NCBI GenBank assembly: GCA_030428885.1
Contig: JAUIEJ010000006.1
Coordinates: forward strand, 343,621 to 407,620
Source of the DNA: Gemmatimonadota bacterium
GTDB lineage: Bacteria > Gemmatimonadota > Gemmatimonadetes > Longimicrobiales > Gaopeijiaceae
DNA: 64,000 nt
Direction: 5' to 3'
A model generated the notes under the pieces. The model did not search any database. It worked only from the letters and a program-made list of their open reading frames with translations, and was not told where the DNA came from. Shown here one piece after another: positions 48,191 through 57,090 of this stretch (positions are counted from its first letter, which is position 1; every line of letters begins with the position of its first letter). The position numbers and the translations under genes are program-made.

Positions 48191-50896
48191 TCAGGTCACG
48201 GCCCGGCAGCGGGACGCGGGTGTCCGGGTGTCCATGTTCCGACCCCGGTTGATGTGGTCGTCGATCTCCGCTGCGCACCCGATCATGCGCCCGTACAGGA
48301 ACACCACGAAGGCGGCCTCTTCCAGCCGTCCTTCGTCCAGGTCCCCGGCCCGGTGCCGCGGCCACATCATCTTGAGCAGCAGGGACGAGATCACCGCGTC
48401 GATGTTCACCGCGAACACGTTGCGGGTGACGCCTTCCTCGTAGAGCACCTCGACGAGGTGCTTGTAGAAGCGGTGGAACGCGTTGTGTTCGCCCCGTTTC
48501 GCGAAAAAGTCGGCGATGAAGACCTCCCGGGGCTCCAGGTTCACCGGCTCTCCCCGATAGACCGGGTGGTTGATGCCCGGGATCGCCTGGACCGGGTCGC
48601 CCACGGCCTTCGCCCGGGCCTTCTCGGCGGCGAACCGAAGGGCATACTCCCGGGCTACCTCCCGCAGGTCGACATCGGTCTCGGCGGCGCCGGGGTCGAC
48701 CAGCCCAGTGGGCTCGAGCACGTCGATGAGGAAGCGGATGCCCTCGTATCCGTTGCCGCCGTGGCTGTACCCGCTGTGGCTGAGGAAGCCCACCATGGCC
48801 TTGTTGATCTGCACCCGGTCCGGGGACTCGGGTCCGTCGGCCGAGACGGCGCCCTTGGCGCCCTGGGCCGAGATCGTGCCCGGGCCGTTGGTGACCAGCA
48901 GGCCGAGGAGCATGCGCAGCGCCACCCGGTGCTCGTCGGTGGGGTCGGCGCCGGTGAGGGCCCGGAAGGCGAGGTCGATGAGGGAGCCGGAGCCCAGGAG
49001 CTCGTCGGTGTCCCATCCGAGCAGACGGCCGGGGCCGTGATCCTCGGGTCGGATGGAGGCGCCCAGCAGCGTGCCGTACAGGCGAAGGAACCAGGGGAGG
49101 TTCCGGGCCGTGGTCCGGCTGATGCGCCTGCGCAGGAGCGGCCGCCACGCCAGGGTCGCGGCGATGGCGCCCAGAAGGAGGTCCTCGTCGTGGCCGGCGC
49201 CCAGGCGCCCCAGGGCGTCGACGAACACGGAGCGGACAGCTCTCGCCTCGAGGGCCTCCGCCATGGCCCGTCCCCGGTCGGTGGCGCGCACGGGGCCGAG
49301 GGTCGACCAGGGCGCCGCATCGGAATCGACGGCGTCCAGGTCCATCGCGCTTCCGTCCAGGGGGTCCTTCAGGCCCGCGAAGGCGAAGACGTCGATGAAG
49401 GCGTCGACGGCGGCCCGGGCCCGCTCCGTCCGCGCCGGGCCCACCAGAGCCGCCGCCGCGGCCAGGACCAGCGACGGCGACGAACCGGCCTCCCGCGCCG
49501 CCGCTGCGGCGGCCAGGGCCGGGTCGCCGTGGAGTCCGGCCCAGGCGGCCACGCCCACGTGGGTCAGGTGGTCGCCCTCGGCGCCCGTGGGTTCGCGGAG
49601 CAGGGCCAGGCACAGATTCGACTCGAAGCTGGCCAGGCCCGCGTCCAGCACGGGGACGCCGTGGAGGCTCGAGACGCCCGTCCCGGGATCCATCCGGGTC
49701 GCGCCCGACGCGTCCTTCAGGTTCTGCCGGGCGAAGATCGCGCCCACCTGGCGGTTCAATCGCTCGATCTGATCCCGGTACGGCTCCATGGCCTCCACCA
49801 CCGGAATCGCGAGGGAATCGGGCAGATCGAGGCCCTGGGCATTGCCGAACCACGGTTTCAGCTCGAGGGAGCCCTGGGGCTCGAAATCCCGATCCTCGCC
49901 CCGCAGGGCCATGACGGCGTCGAGGGCCGCCGGGATGTGGGCGATGTTGGTGACCACCGCGCCCCCGGCGCCGAACACCGGGCGCTCCGGAGTGAACACG
50001 CCGTCCACCCCCAGGGCCTCCATCATCCACCGTTCCTTGTCCCGCGCCGAGTTGCCCGATCCCGCGATGGCGCCGGCGTGGCCCACCGACCGCGTGAGCT
50101 TCTCCTTCCAGCGCCCCACCACGCAGGCCACGACCGGCTTGGTGAACGCCAACTCCTCCTCGTAGTCCCCTCCGGGCTCGACGTACATGACCGCCGCCCG
50201 GCTCCGGGGGTCCCGTTCGAAGGCGTAGGCCCACTCGGGCGACGCGTAGTGGATGTAGTGGTCCTTTCCCGACGAGATCAGCGTGGTGGTTCCCCACCCG
50301 GCCATGGCGAGGTAGCTGGCGATGGTGGTGGTGAAGTTGCCCGAGTTGGAGTAGACGGCCACGGAGCCTTTCCGCAGGGCCTCGTCGGGACGGTCGCCTC
50401 CCAGGGCCCCACCGATCCTCACCCGGTTCCACGAGTCGGCCACGCCGAGACAGTTGGCGCCGAATACGTCGACGCCGGCCTGCTGGGCCACCGCCCGGAT
50501 CGCCCGGGCGTCGTGGACCGGCACCTTCTCGGTGATGATGACCACCTTGCGGAGGTCCGGGTCGACCCGGATCAGCTCGTACACCCCGTGGCGGACGGCG
50601 GCGGGAGGAAGGTACACCACGCCCGTGTCGAACCGGTGCCCGGCGTCGAGTCCGTCGCGCACGTTGTCGAAGACCGGGATCGGACCGACCTCCGTCTCCA
50701 GCACCTCGCCGCCCCGTCCCGGGCTGGTGCCGAACACGACGTTGCCTCCGGAGAACGCGTGGCTCACCGGAGTCACCGACCGGCTCTCGTTCCCGAGGAT
50801 GTTCAGCACGCAGACCCGGTCGCCACGGGTGGCGATCTCGTCGAGGGATCCGATTCCCACGTAGTACTTGAAGCCCGGCTGCCCCTGGCGCACCAT
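48191..50896 (-). CDS. ATP-citrate-lyase-like large subunit (CoA ligase plus citrate-synthase-like)
   Basis: A 901-residue cytosolic protein. The N-terminal half is succinyl-CoA synthetase alpha-like: CoA-binding fold (VCVLNILGNESRSVTPVSHA), VYSNSGNFTTTIASYL, and the phosphohistidine loop SVGHAGAIAGSGNSARDK with H273. The C-terminal part from about 620 resembles the citryl-CoA lyase/citrate-synthase module (INHPVYRGEPVNLEPREVFI, FAVNIDAVISSLLLKMMWPR, LYGRMIGCAAEIDDHINRGR). A substrate such as citrate or a related acid would be converted to acetyl-CoA and an oxo-acid. It is about 300 residues longer than usual large subunits, the extra being Ala/Arg-rich between the modules. The ATP-grasp partner nine bases upstream is broken. 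Confidence 0.85.
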   Translation of the reverse strand: MVRQGQPGFKYYVGIGSLDEIATRGDRVCVLNILGNESRSVTPVSHAFSGGNVVFGTSPGRGGEVLETEVGPIPVFDNVRDGLDAGHRFDTGVVYLPPAAVRHGVYELIRVDPDLRKVVIITEKVPVHDARAIRAVAQQAGVDVFGANCLGVADSWNRVRIGGALGGDRPDEALRKGSVAVYSNSGNFTTTIASYLAMAGWGTTTLISSGKDHYIHYASPEWAYAFERDPRSRAAVMYVEPGGDYEEELAFTKPVVACVVGRWKEKLTRSVGHAGAIAGSGNSARDKERWMMEALGVDGVFTPERPVFGAGGAVVTNIAHIPAALDAVMALRGEDRDFEPQGSLELKPWFGNAQGLDLPDSLAIPVVEAMEPYRDQIERLNRQVGAIFARQNLKDASGATRMDPGTGVSSLHGVPVLDAGLASFESNLCLALLREPTGAEGDHLTHVGVAAWAGLHGDPALAAAAAAREAGSSPSLVLAAAAALVGPARTERARAAVDAFIDVFAFAGLKDPLDGSAMDLDAVDSDAAPWSTLGPVRATDRGRAMAEALEARAVRSVFVDALGRLGAGHDEDLLLGAIAATLAWRPLLRRRISRTTARNLPWFLRLYGTLLGASIRPEDHGPGRLLGWDTDELLGSGSLIDLAFRALTGADPTDEHRVALRMLLGLLVTNGPGTISAQGAKGAVSADGPESPDRVQINKAMVGFLSHSGYSHGGNGYEGIRFLIDVLEPTGLVDPGAAETDVDLREVAREYALRFAAEKARAKAVGDPVQAIPGINHPVYRGEPVNLEPREVFIADFFAKRGEHNAFHRFYKHLVEVLYEEGVTRNVFAVNIDAVISSLLLKMMWPRHRAGDLDEGRLEEAAFVVFLYGRMIGCAAEIDDHINRGRNMDTRTPASRCRAVT

Positions 50897-50905
50897 GGTC
50901 GCTCC

Positions 50906-52043
50906 TCAGGCCCCGGGGGCCGGCACGGGTTGGAGCGAGAGGCCCAGGGATCGGGCCACCTGGGCGCGCCCGCCGGAGCGCATCCAATCGCCCACGAGGC
51001 GAGCGTGCTCCACCACCCGGCTCATGTCGCTGTCGAAGCCGAAGAACCGGTAGGGGAGTCCCAGCGCTTCGCAGGTGTCCCGCAGCACGCCCATGCCCCG
51101 GATCACGTTGGGCCCTCCTCGACCGGCCACCACGTACAGGGGGGTGGGTCCCCGGCGGGCGAACTCGTCGCGGAGCGCGTCGGCGATGGCGCGGAAGGTC
51201 TCGAAGATGTCGGTGTTGTTGGCCTTCCCTCCGATCACGAACAGCACGTTGGTCTGGCGCAGGAAGTGCCGCAGGCAGATGGCCGCCACCTCCCGCATCT
51301 TCTCGTAGGGCGGATTCCCGCCGAAATCGCTGGAGATGCTGGCGTCGTCGCCGAGCAACTCCGTGACCAGGGAGTTGGCGCCCCCTCCGAAGGTGAGGGG
51401 CAGCAGATCGCCATCGGTATTGATCACGTAGACGTCGCTCTGGCCCTGGTAGGTGCGGAGGCGATTCACCTCCTGCTCGAACGGGGAGTAGCCCGAGTCG
51501 AAGAGGCCGTGGGGAAGGTCGAGCCGGGCGACCCGGGGATCGTCCTGGTCGAACTCTCCCTTGAAGTCGCAGGCCACCGGCGTCAGGCGCCCGTTGCCCT
51601 CGGGGCGCATCCGGATCGGATTCAGCTCCAGGAGCTTCATGCCGTAGCCGTGGAACAGGTCCCAGAGCTTGGGGAGGTACGGTGGGGGCGCGGAACCGGG
51701 TGGAGTCCCCCAGGGAGAAGTAGACCTCGTGGGCTGCCGGCACCGCAGCTTCGTAGGTGACCCCGTTGGCCTTCGCGTGGAAGGGCCCGGCGCGATGCTC
51801 CACGAAGTAGAGCCGTTCCTTCTCCCGGAGCGCCGTGGCCAGGTCCGTGGCCCGGCCCACGAGGCCGGCCTTGCCCTTCTTGCCGATTCCGCCCCGGAAC
51901 ACGGGCTTGATGAAGATCTCGCCGTGCTTCTCGATGAGGGCGTCGATCTCTCCGTCGGTGGCTCCGGGGCCGAGGATCTCGGAGGCCGGAAAGTCCACGT
52001 GCGACAGGAGCCGAGCTCCATGTCGCATGCCGGTGAGCTGCAT
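50906..52043 (-). pseudogene. ATP-citrate-lyase-like ATP-grasp subunit, frameshifted by internal deletion
   Basis: Two parts lie in different frames. The first, from ATG 52043 (GGGAG five bases upstream) to about 51680, reads QLTGMRHGARLLSHVDFPAS and KPVFRGGIGKKGKAGLVG, up to VYFSLGDSTRFRAPT. The second, from about 51682 to the stop at 50906, reads PYLPKLWDLFHGYGMKLLEL, NPIRMRPEGNGRLTPVACDF and TFGGGANSLVTEL, with the citrate-binding-like domain after. From memory of homologues about 50 residues, including a HHGGVD-type motif, should lie between them. The total of 1138 bases is about 150 short of the usual length, so a deletion of length not divisible by three is proposed, not a simple sequencing slip. 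No intact copy is in the window. Confidence 0.75.
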
Positions 52044-52230
52044 GGGGTCTCCCGCGGGACCGGTGCGATGGGGGAGGACGCGGCTGCGCCTCGAGACGAT
52101 CTCGAGGGCGGAGCGGGAGGGGCGCCGGTTCTCGACGAGGGTACGTGCCGTCGGGAGGCGAATCAAGGTGCCCGGGGCGCGTGACGTGCGAACCGCTCGC
52201 GCCACCGGACACGGCCCCCGATATTCGCTC

Positions 52231-53067
52231 ATGCCACACGACCCCCCTCCCCCGACCACCTCCCGAAGCTGGCATCTCGGGGGCGACGCCGCCGAGCGCT
52301 ACGAAGCCGTCCTCGTCCCGGCCATTCTGGGGCCTGCGGCCGCCTCGTTCGTGGACCGCGTCGGGCCGGCTGCGGCCGACACGGTGGTCGACGTCGGGTG
52401 CGGGACGGGCGCCGCCGTACGGAGGGTGGAGGCGCACCTGGCGGCCTCGGGCCGGGTGGTGGGGGTGGATCGGAATCCGGCCATGCTCGAGGTGGCCCGG
52501 CGGACCCTGGAGGGGGGCTCGGCGGAGTGGCTCGAAGGCGACGCGGTGGCCCTGCCGGTGGGGGACGGGTTCTCCGACCTCGTGCTGTCGGCCCAGTCGA
52601 TCCAGTTCTTCCCCGACCGGTCCGGGGCGATGCGGGAGATGGTGCGGATCGCCCGGCCCGGCGGCCGGGTCGCCGTGAGCGTCTGGTGCCCCCTGCCGCG
52701 CAGTCCCTACTTCCATGCCCTCGTCGAGACCATGGCCACGCACATCGGCCCCGATACCGCGGCGGGCCTCGGGGCCGCGTTCGGGCTGTCGGATCGGGAC
52801 GCTCTCGCGGCCCTCCTCGCCGAGGCGGGGCTGGATTCCGTGGAGATCGTGGAGGACTCGGTGGATCTCACGCTTCCCCTTCCCGCCACCTTCGTCCCGA
52901 TCCACGTCCAGGCCACGCCCATGGGACGAGGGTGGAGCGATGCCACCGACGGGGATCGAGCCGCCGTGGTGGAGGCCGTCGACAGGCGGTTGCGGGACTA
53001 CCGCGAGGGCGGGGAACTGCGGATCCCGTTTCGGCAGTACGTCGCGGTGGGGCGTCGGCCGGCCTGA
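52231..53067 (+). CDS. SAM-dependent methyltransferase (UbiE/class I)
   Basis: A 278-residue class I methyltransferase. Motif I is VVDVGCGTGAAVRRVEAHLA (about 48-60), the acidic ribose-binding residue is in VVGVDRNPAMLEVARRTLEG, motif II is EGDAVALPVGDGFSDLVLSA, and motif III is ARPGGRVAVSVW, all in order. Helices at about 155-200 may cap the active site. It is cytoplasmic. The substrate is unknown. It is divergent from the broken ATP-grasp gene (187-base gap with no recognisable promoter) and converges on the alkylguanine methyltransferase. Confidence 0.9.
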   Translation: MPHDPPPPTTSRSWHLGGDAAERYEAVLVPAILGPAAASFVDRVGPAAADTVVDVGCGTGAAVRRVEAHLAASGRVVGVDRNPAMLEVARRTLEGGSAEWLEGDAVALPVGDGFSDLVLSAQSIQFFPDRSGAMREMVRIARPGGRVAVSVWCPLPRSPYFHALVETMATHIGPDTAAGLGAAFGLSDRDALAALLAEAGLDSVEIVEDSVDLTLPLPATFVPIHVQATPMGRGWSDATDGDRAAVVEAVDRRLRDYREGGELRIPFRQYVAVGRRPA

Positions 53068-53070
53068 CGC

Positions 53071-53613
53071 CTACAACGGCAGCCGCAGGACCTCGGGGTG
53101 GACCTTGCTGGAGGCCTCCTCGCCTTCCACGTCCACGCCCTCGAGGCGCAGCAACGCGGCCTTCCGCTTCAACCCGCCGCTGAAGCCGTGAAGCGTGCCG
53201 TTGGCCGCCACGACCCGGTGGCAGGGAATCACGATGGCCACGGGGTTGGATCCCACGGCCTGACCCACCGCACGGGCTCCGGCGTCGCCCAGATCCAGGT
53301 CCCGGGCCACGTCGCCGTAGGTGGTGACGTGGCCGTAGGGAATGTCCCGGAGGCGGTCCAGGACCCGGAGCTGGAATTCGGTGAGGGCGCCCAGGTCCAG
53401 GGGCAGGTCGAACACCCGGATGCGCCGATCGAAATACGCCCGGAGGGCGTCCAGGGCCCGGGCCAGGAAGAGGGGAGGCGGGTCGCCGGAGAGGCGTTCG
53501 CCGGGGAGGGCGAGATCGGGACCGGAGCGGAAGTCCAGACGGCGAAGGCCCTCGGTCGTCGCCCAGAGCTTGACCGTTCCCACGGGCGTGCCGCGGAGAT
53601 GGGCCGAGAACAC
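53071..53613 (-). CDS. ogt: Methylated-DNA-protein cysteine methyltransferase
   Basis: A 180-residue repair protein that transfers the alkyl group from O6-alkylguanine to its own cysteine. The active site is VIPCHRVVAANGTLHGFSGG, and the helix-turn-helix and arginine finger are in LTEFQLRVLDRLRDIPYGHV, GDVARDLDLGDAGARAVGQA (with the Asn hinge GSNPVAIV). No ATG is available: GTG 53613 is used, with GGGA nearby; a CTG lies a few codons earlier. It starts just past the sufU stop and may be the last cistron of the SUF transcript. Confidence 0.9.
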   Translation of the reverse strand: MFSAHLRGTPVGTVKLWATTEGLRRLDFRSGPDLALPGERLSGDPPPLFLARALDALRAYFDRRIRVFDLPLDLGALTEFQLRVLDRLRDIPYGHVTTYGDVARDLDLGDAGARAVGQAVGSNPVAIVIPCHRVVAANGTLHGFSGGLKRKAALLRLEGVDVEGEEASSKVHPEVLRLPL

Positions 53614-53624
53614 CGGCGTCCCGG

Positions 53625-54086
53625 TCAGGGGGTCGCCCCCTCCGTGGAGGCTTCCGTCGCATTCAGGGCCTCCTGCAGGGCGTCGAACCCCAGGAGCGCA
53701 CACTTCACCCGCACCGGGAAGCGGGCCACACCCTGGAGCGCCCTCAGGTCGCCGAGGGATCGGTCCCGGGCCACCTCGTCGTCGCCGTGCATGAGGCGCG
53801 TGAACCGCCGGGCCAACTCCAGGGCGTCGTCCACCGACATCCCCGCGAGTTGCTGGGTCATCATGGAGATGGAGGCCTGGGAGATGGAGCATCCCTGGCC
53901 CGTGAAGCCCACCTCGGTCACCACCCCGTCGTCCACCCGGAGCTGCAGCTTCACCTCGTCGCCGCAGGTGGGATTCCGCATGTGGATTTCCACCGTGGGC
54001 TCGTCCAGCGCCCCCTTGTTCCGGGGATGCTTGTAGTGCTCGAGGATGAGCTGCTGGTAGAGCGAGCTGAGCTGCGGAGTTTCCAT
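53625..54086 (-). CDS. sufU: SUF scaffold-type protein SufU
   Basis: A 153-residue zinc-binding sulfur-transfer partner of SufS. The three cysteines and Asp are in RNPTCGDEVKLQLRV (C41 and D43), FTGQGCSISQASISMMTQ (C66) and FPVRVKCALLGFDAL (C128), the complete set. It accepts persulfide from SufS and passes it to the SufBCD scaffold. The ATG lies 48 bases after the sufS stop in the operon. GGVVTEV-like strands and the helix LYQQLILEHYKHPRNKG are as in the Bacillus protein. Confidence 0.95.
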   Translation of the reverse strand: METPQLSSLYQQLILEHYKHPRNKGALDEPTVEIHMRNPTCGDEVKLQLRVDDGVVTEVGFTGQGCSISQASISMMTQQLAGMSVDDALELARRFTRLMHGDDEVARDRSLGDLRALQGVARFPVRVKCALLGFDALQEALNATEASTEGATP

Positions 54087-54134
54087 GGAACCGAATGTAG
54101 GGGCCGGGTCCCGTCGACGCGAAAGGAACGCCGG

Positions 54135-55373
54135 TCAGCCGAAGATCTCCCGCACGGTGCCCAGGGCCTCCACGAGGCGGTCGACGTCGTCGCGGGTGTT
54201 GTACAGATAGAACGAAGCCCGAGCGGTGGCCGGGGTGCCGTACCGCTGCATGACCAGTTGGGCGCAGTGGTGGCCGGCTCGGATCGCCACGCCCCGGCTG
54301 TCCAGGATGGTGGCGATGTCGTGGGGGTGGGTGCCCTCCATGGTGAACGACACCACGCCCGAGCGTTCCTCCAGCCGGGTGGGCCCGAACACCCGGATTC
54401 CCCCCAGCTCGTCCAGCCGCTCCATGGCGTAGGCGGAGAGGGCCTGTTCGTGGGCGAGGATCTCGTTGCGATCGAAGCCGGCGAGCCACGACACGGCCGC
54501 CCCCAGGCCCACGGCCCCGGCGATGTTGGGGGTGCCGGCCTCGAACTTGTGGGGCACGGACGCCCAGGTGCTTCCCTCCCGCTCCACCACCGAGATCATC
54601 TCGCCGCCGCCCTGGAACGGCTCCATGTCCTCCAGCAGCGACCGCCGGGCCCACAGGGCGCCGATGCCCGTGGGGCCGCACATCTTGTGGCCGCTGAAGG
54701 CGTAGGCGTCGCAGTCCAGGGCCGCCACGTCCACGGGGAGATGGGGCACGGCCTGGGCGCCGTCCACAACCACCAGGGCGTCACTCCGAGCCCGGACCGC
54801 GTCGATGAGCGCCGATACGGGGTTCACCGTCCCCAGGGCGTTGGACACGTGGGACACCGCCACGAGGCGCGTCCGCTCGGTGACGAGCTCGTGGAGGTCG
54901 TCGAGGATCCACCGTCCCTCGTCGTCGATCTCGACGTAGCGCAGGGCCGCCCCCGTGCGCCGGGCGAGCAACTGCCACGGCACGAGATTGGAGTGATGGT
55001 CCTGGACCGACAGCAGGATCTCGTCGCCCTCCGACACCCGGGCCGTGCCCCAGGCCCAGGCCAGGAGATTGAGGCCCTCGGTGGTGCCCCGGGTGAAGAC
55101 CACCTCGGCGGCGTCGGGGGCCCCGATCCACGCCGCCACCTTCGCCCGCGCGCCCTCGTAGGCGTCGGTGGCCCGACGGCTCAGCTCGTGGATGCCCCGG
55201 TGGACGTTGGCGTTGTCCCGGCGGTAGTAGGCGTCCAGGGCGTCCAGGACCGCCACCGGCTTCTGGGTGGTGGCGGCGTTGTCCAGATACACCAGGGGAA
55301 CCCCGTGGACCTCCTGGTGCAGGGCCGGGAACTCGGCCCGGACGGCCGCGGCGTCCAGCGCCCGGGGGCTCAT
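54135..55373 (-). CDS. sufS: Cysteine desulfurase SufS
   Basis: A 412-residue PLP enzyme converting cysteine to alanine and persulfide. The PLP lysine is in AYAFSGHKMCGPTGIGALWA, preceded by VDGAQAVPHLPVDV. The persulfide cysteine is in RAGHHCAQLVMQRYG, and the N-terminus has LVYLDNAATTQKPVAVLDAL. HHSNLVPWQLLARRTGA is also conserved. ATG 55373 overlaps the stop of the Rieske gene (ATGA). Class II enzymes of this kind need SufU or SufE for activation; SufU follows. Confidence 0.96.
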   Translation of the reverse strand: MSPRALDAAAVRAEFPALHQEVHGVPLVYLDNAATTQKPVAVLDALDAYYRRDNANVHRGIHELSRRATDAYEGARAKVAAWIGAPDAAEVVFTRGTTEGLNLLAWAWGTARVSEGDEILLSVQDHHSNLVPWQLLARRTGAALRYVEIDDEGRWILDDLHELVTERTRLVAVSHVSNALGTVNPVSALIDAVRARSDALVVVDGAQAVPHLPVDVAALDCDAYAFSGHKMCGPTGIGALWARRSLLEDMEPFQGGGEMISVVEREGSTWASVPHKFEAGTPNIAGAVGLGAAVSWLAGFDRNEILAHEQALSAYAMERLDELGGIRVFGPTRLEERSGVVSFTMEGTHPHDIATILDSRGVAIRAGHHCAQLVMQRYGTPATARASFYLYNTRDDVDRLVEALGTVREIFG

Positions 55374-55681
55374 CCGGCCAGGACGAAGACGTCGCCGTCC
55401 CGAACCTCAACCGGGAACGTCTTCACGGGCCGGATCGCCGGGAGGCAGAGGGCCCGCCCGGAACAGACGTCGAAGCGCGCCCCGTGATGGATGCACAGGA
55501 ACTCGCTCCCCTCCAGATCGCCGTTGGAGAGGGGGAGATCTTCGTGGGAGCAGCGGTCTTCGAGAACGTGGAAGTCTCCCTCCACGTTGCAGAGCACGAT
55601 GCGCTGTCGTCCCGCCGCCAGTGCCCGGAACTCACCGGGAGGGCAGTCCTCCACCGCGGCGACCCGCACCCATTCGGCCAT
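55370..55681 (-). CDS. Rieske 2Fe-2S ferredoxin-like protein
   Basis: A 103-residue soluble protein. The cluster ligands are C44 and H46 in DRCSHEDLPLSNG and C63 and H66 in LCIHHGARFDVCSG; the loop between them is short, as in Rieske-type ferredoxins of oxygenase systems (NirD/BphF group). No signal or membrane anchor is present. It is embedded in the SUF operon between sufD and sufS and coupled to sufS by a four-base overlap. It could deliver electrons for cluster assembly or be an early client protein. Confidence 0.93.
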   Translation of the reverse strand: MAEWVRVAAVEDCPPGEFRALAAGRQRIVLCNVEGDFHVLEDRCSHEDLPLSNGDLEGSEFLCIHHGARFDVCSGRALCLPAIRPVKTFPVEVRDGDVFVLAG

Positions 55682-55691
55682 GCGGTCCTCC

Positions 55692-57029
55692 TCAGGCCCG
55701 GAGCTTCTCGGCGATGGCCCGGGTGACCTTCTCCACCACGCCTCCCAGGGGCAGGCGCGACATCACTTCACCCAGGAATCCCACCACCACCAGGCGCTCG
55801 GCCTTCTCCCGGGACAGGCCCCGGCTCATGAGATAGAAGAGATGGTCGTCGTCCAACTGCCCCACGGTGGAGCCGTGGGAGCACTTCACGTCGTCCGCCT
55901 CGATCTCGAGGTTGGGGAGGGAGTCGGCCCGGGCATGCTCCGAGAGGAGCAGGTTGCGGTTGGTCTGGTAGGCGTCGGTCTGCTGCGCGCCCTCGTGGAC
56001 CCGGATGATGCCCCGGAAGGCCGCCCGGGCGTGACCGTCCAGGGCGCCCTTGTAGAGCAGGTCGCTCCGGGCCGAGGGGGCCTCGTGGTCCTGGCTCGTG
56101 TTGTGGTCGAAGTGCTGGTCGTCGTCGCCGAAGTACAGGCCCAGCATGTCGCTGTTGGCGCCGGGCCCCATGAGGCGGGCGTTGAGATCGACCCGGCTCA
56201 CGCTGGCCCCCAGGGTGACGTTGAGGGTGTCCAGGGTGGAGTCCCGACCGGCCAGCGTGCGCTGCTTCGACTGATAGAACGCGCCCCGGCCCATGCGCTG
56301 CAGCGAGACGTACTGGACCTGGGCGCCGTCGCGGGTGATGACCTCCACCGCCGCCGACGCCAGCGTCTGGGTGTCGAAGTCGTCGGAGAGGATCTCGTCG
56401 ACGTACGAGACCTGGCTCGTGGACTCGGCCACGATGAGGGTCCGGCTGAAGAAGGCGGCGCCGGCCTCGCTGATCCACCGGGTCACCCGCACCGGATTGT
56501 CCAGCCGCACGCCCCGGGGCACGTACAGAAACACCCCGTCGCTCCAGAGGGCGGCGTTGAGGGCGGCGAACTTCCCCTCCTCGGGCGGCACGGCCTCGGT
56601 GGCCAGGTGGGACTCCACGAGCTCGGGATGCTCGCGCACGGCCTGGCGCAGCGGCATGAGGATCACGCCGAGAGACGCCAGATCGTCGCGGATGTCGGTG
56701 TGGACCACCGCGCCGTCGATGAACACCAGGTGGCCCGCGGCCTCGTGGTCTTCGTTCATGGTGGCCCGGAGGCGCTCCGGGTACGACGACGGGTCGTCGG
56801 GGCCGGCTTCGGTGGAGCCGAGGTGCAGGGCGTCCAGATCCAGGACCCGGCGCAGGTCGGTGTACCGCCATTCCTCCCGCCGGGTGGTGGGCAGGGGGAG
56901 GGACTCGTACACGGACCAGGCGTGGGCGCGGCGCTGGGCGAGCCAGGCCGGCTCGCCGTGGGAGCGCGCCTCCACGGCGGCCCGGTTGATCGCCTCGGTG
57001 ACGCCCTCGATGGTGGTGGTTTCGGCCAT
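55692..57029 (-). CDS. sufD: Fe-S cluster assembly protein SufD
   Basis: A 445-residue beta-helix protein, partner of SufB and SufC. The middle has the long parallel helix of short strands (GVFLYVPRGVRLDNPVRVTR, FSRTLIVAESTSQVSYVDEI). The C-terminal part contains GRDSTLDTLNVTLGASVSRV and DVKCSHGSTVGQLDDDHLFY, diagnostic of SufD, then LMSRGLSREKAERLVVVGF. The N-terminal helical domain (LPLPTTRREEWRYTDLRRVL) binds other subunits. The cysteine in KCSH is retained. Confidence 0.95.
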   Translation of the reverse strand: MAETTTIEGVTEAINRAAVEARSHGEPAWLAQRRAHAWSVYESLPLPTTRREEWRYTDLRRVLDLDALHLGSTEAGPDDPSSYPERLRATMNEDHEAAGHLVFIDGAVVHTDIRDDLASLGVILMPLRQAVREHPELVESHLATEAVPPEEGKFAALNAALWSDGVFLYVPRGVRLDNPVRVTRWISEAGAAFFSRTLIVAESTSQVSYVDEILSDDFDTQTLASAAVEVITRDGAQVQYVSLQRMGRGAFYQSKQRTLAGRDSTLDTLNVTLGASVSRVDLNARLMGPGANSDMLGLYFGDDDQHFDHNTSQDHEAPSARSDLLYKGALDGHARAAFRGIIRVHEGAQQTDAYQTNRNLLLSEHARADSLPNLEIEADDVKCSHGSTVGQLDDDHLFYLMSRGLSREKAERLVVVGFLGEVMSRLPLGGVVEKVTRAIAEKLRA

Positions 57030-57090
57030 GTCAGCTATGGGGTTCGGTCGGTGGGTCGGCGGGGGGTCGTGTTGGGTGGAGGCGGGGGCG

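Noticed and set aside
51670..51690. Programmed ribosomal frameshift in the ATP-grasp gene
   Set aside because: No slippery heptamer is seen at the junction and a conserved segment appears missing; deletion is the simpler reading.
48072..52259. A 1395-codon minus-strand frame across both ATP-citrate-lyase-like genes
   Set aside because: Only its first part after ATG 52043 is real; after base 51680 it reads Arg/Gly/Pro-rich sequence while the conserved domain continues in another frame.
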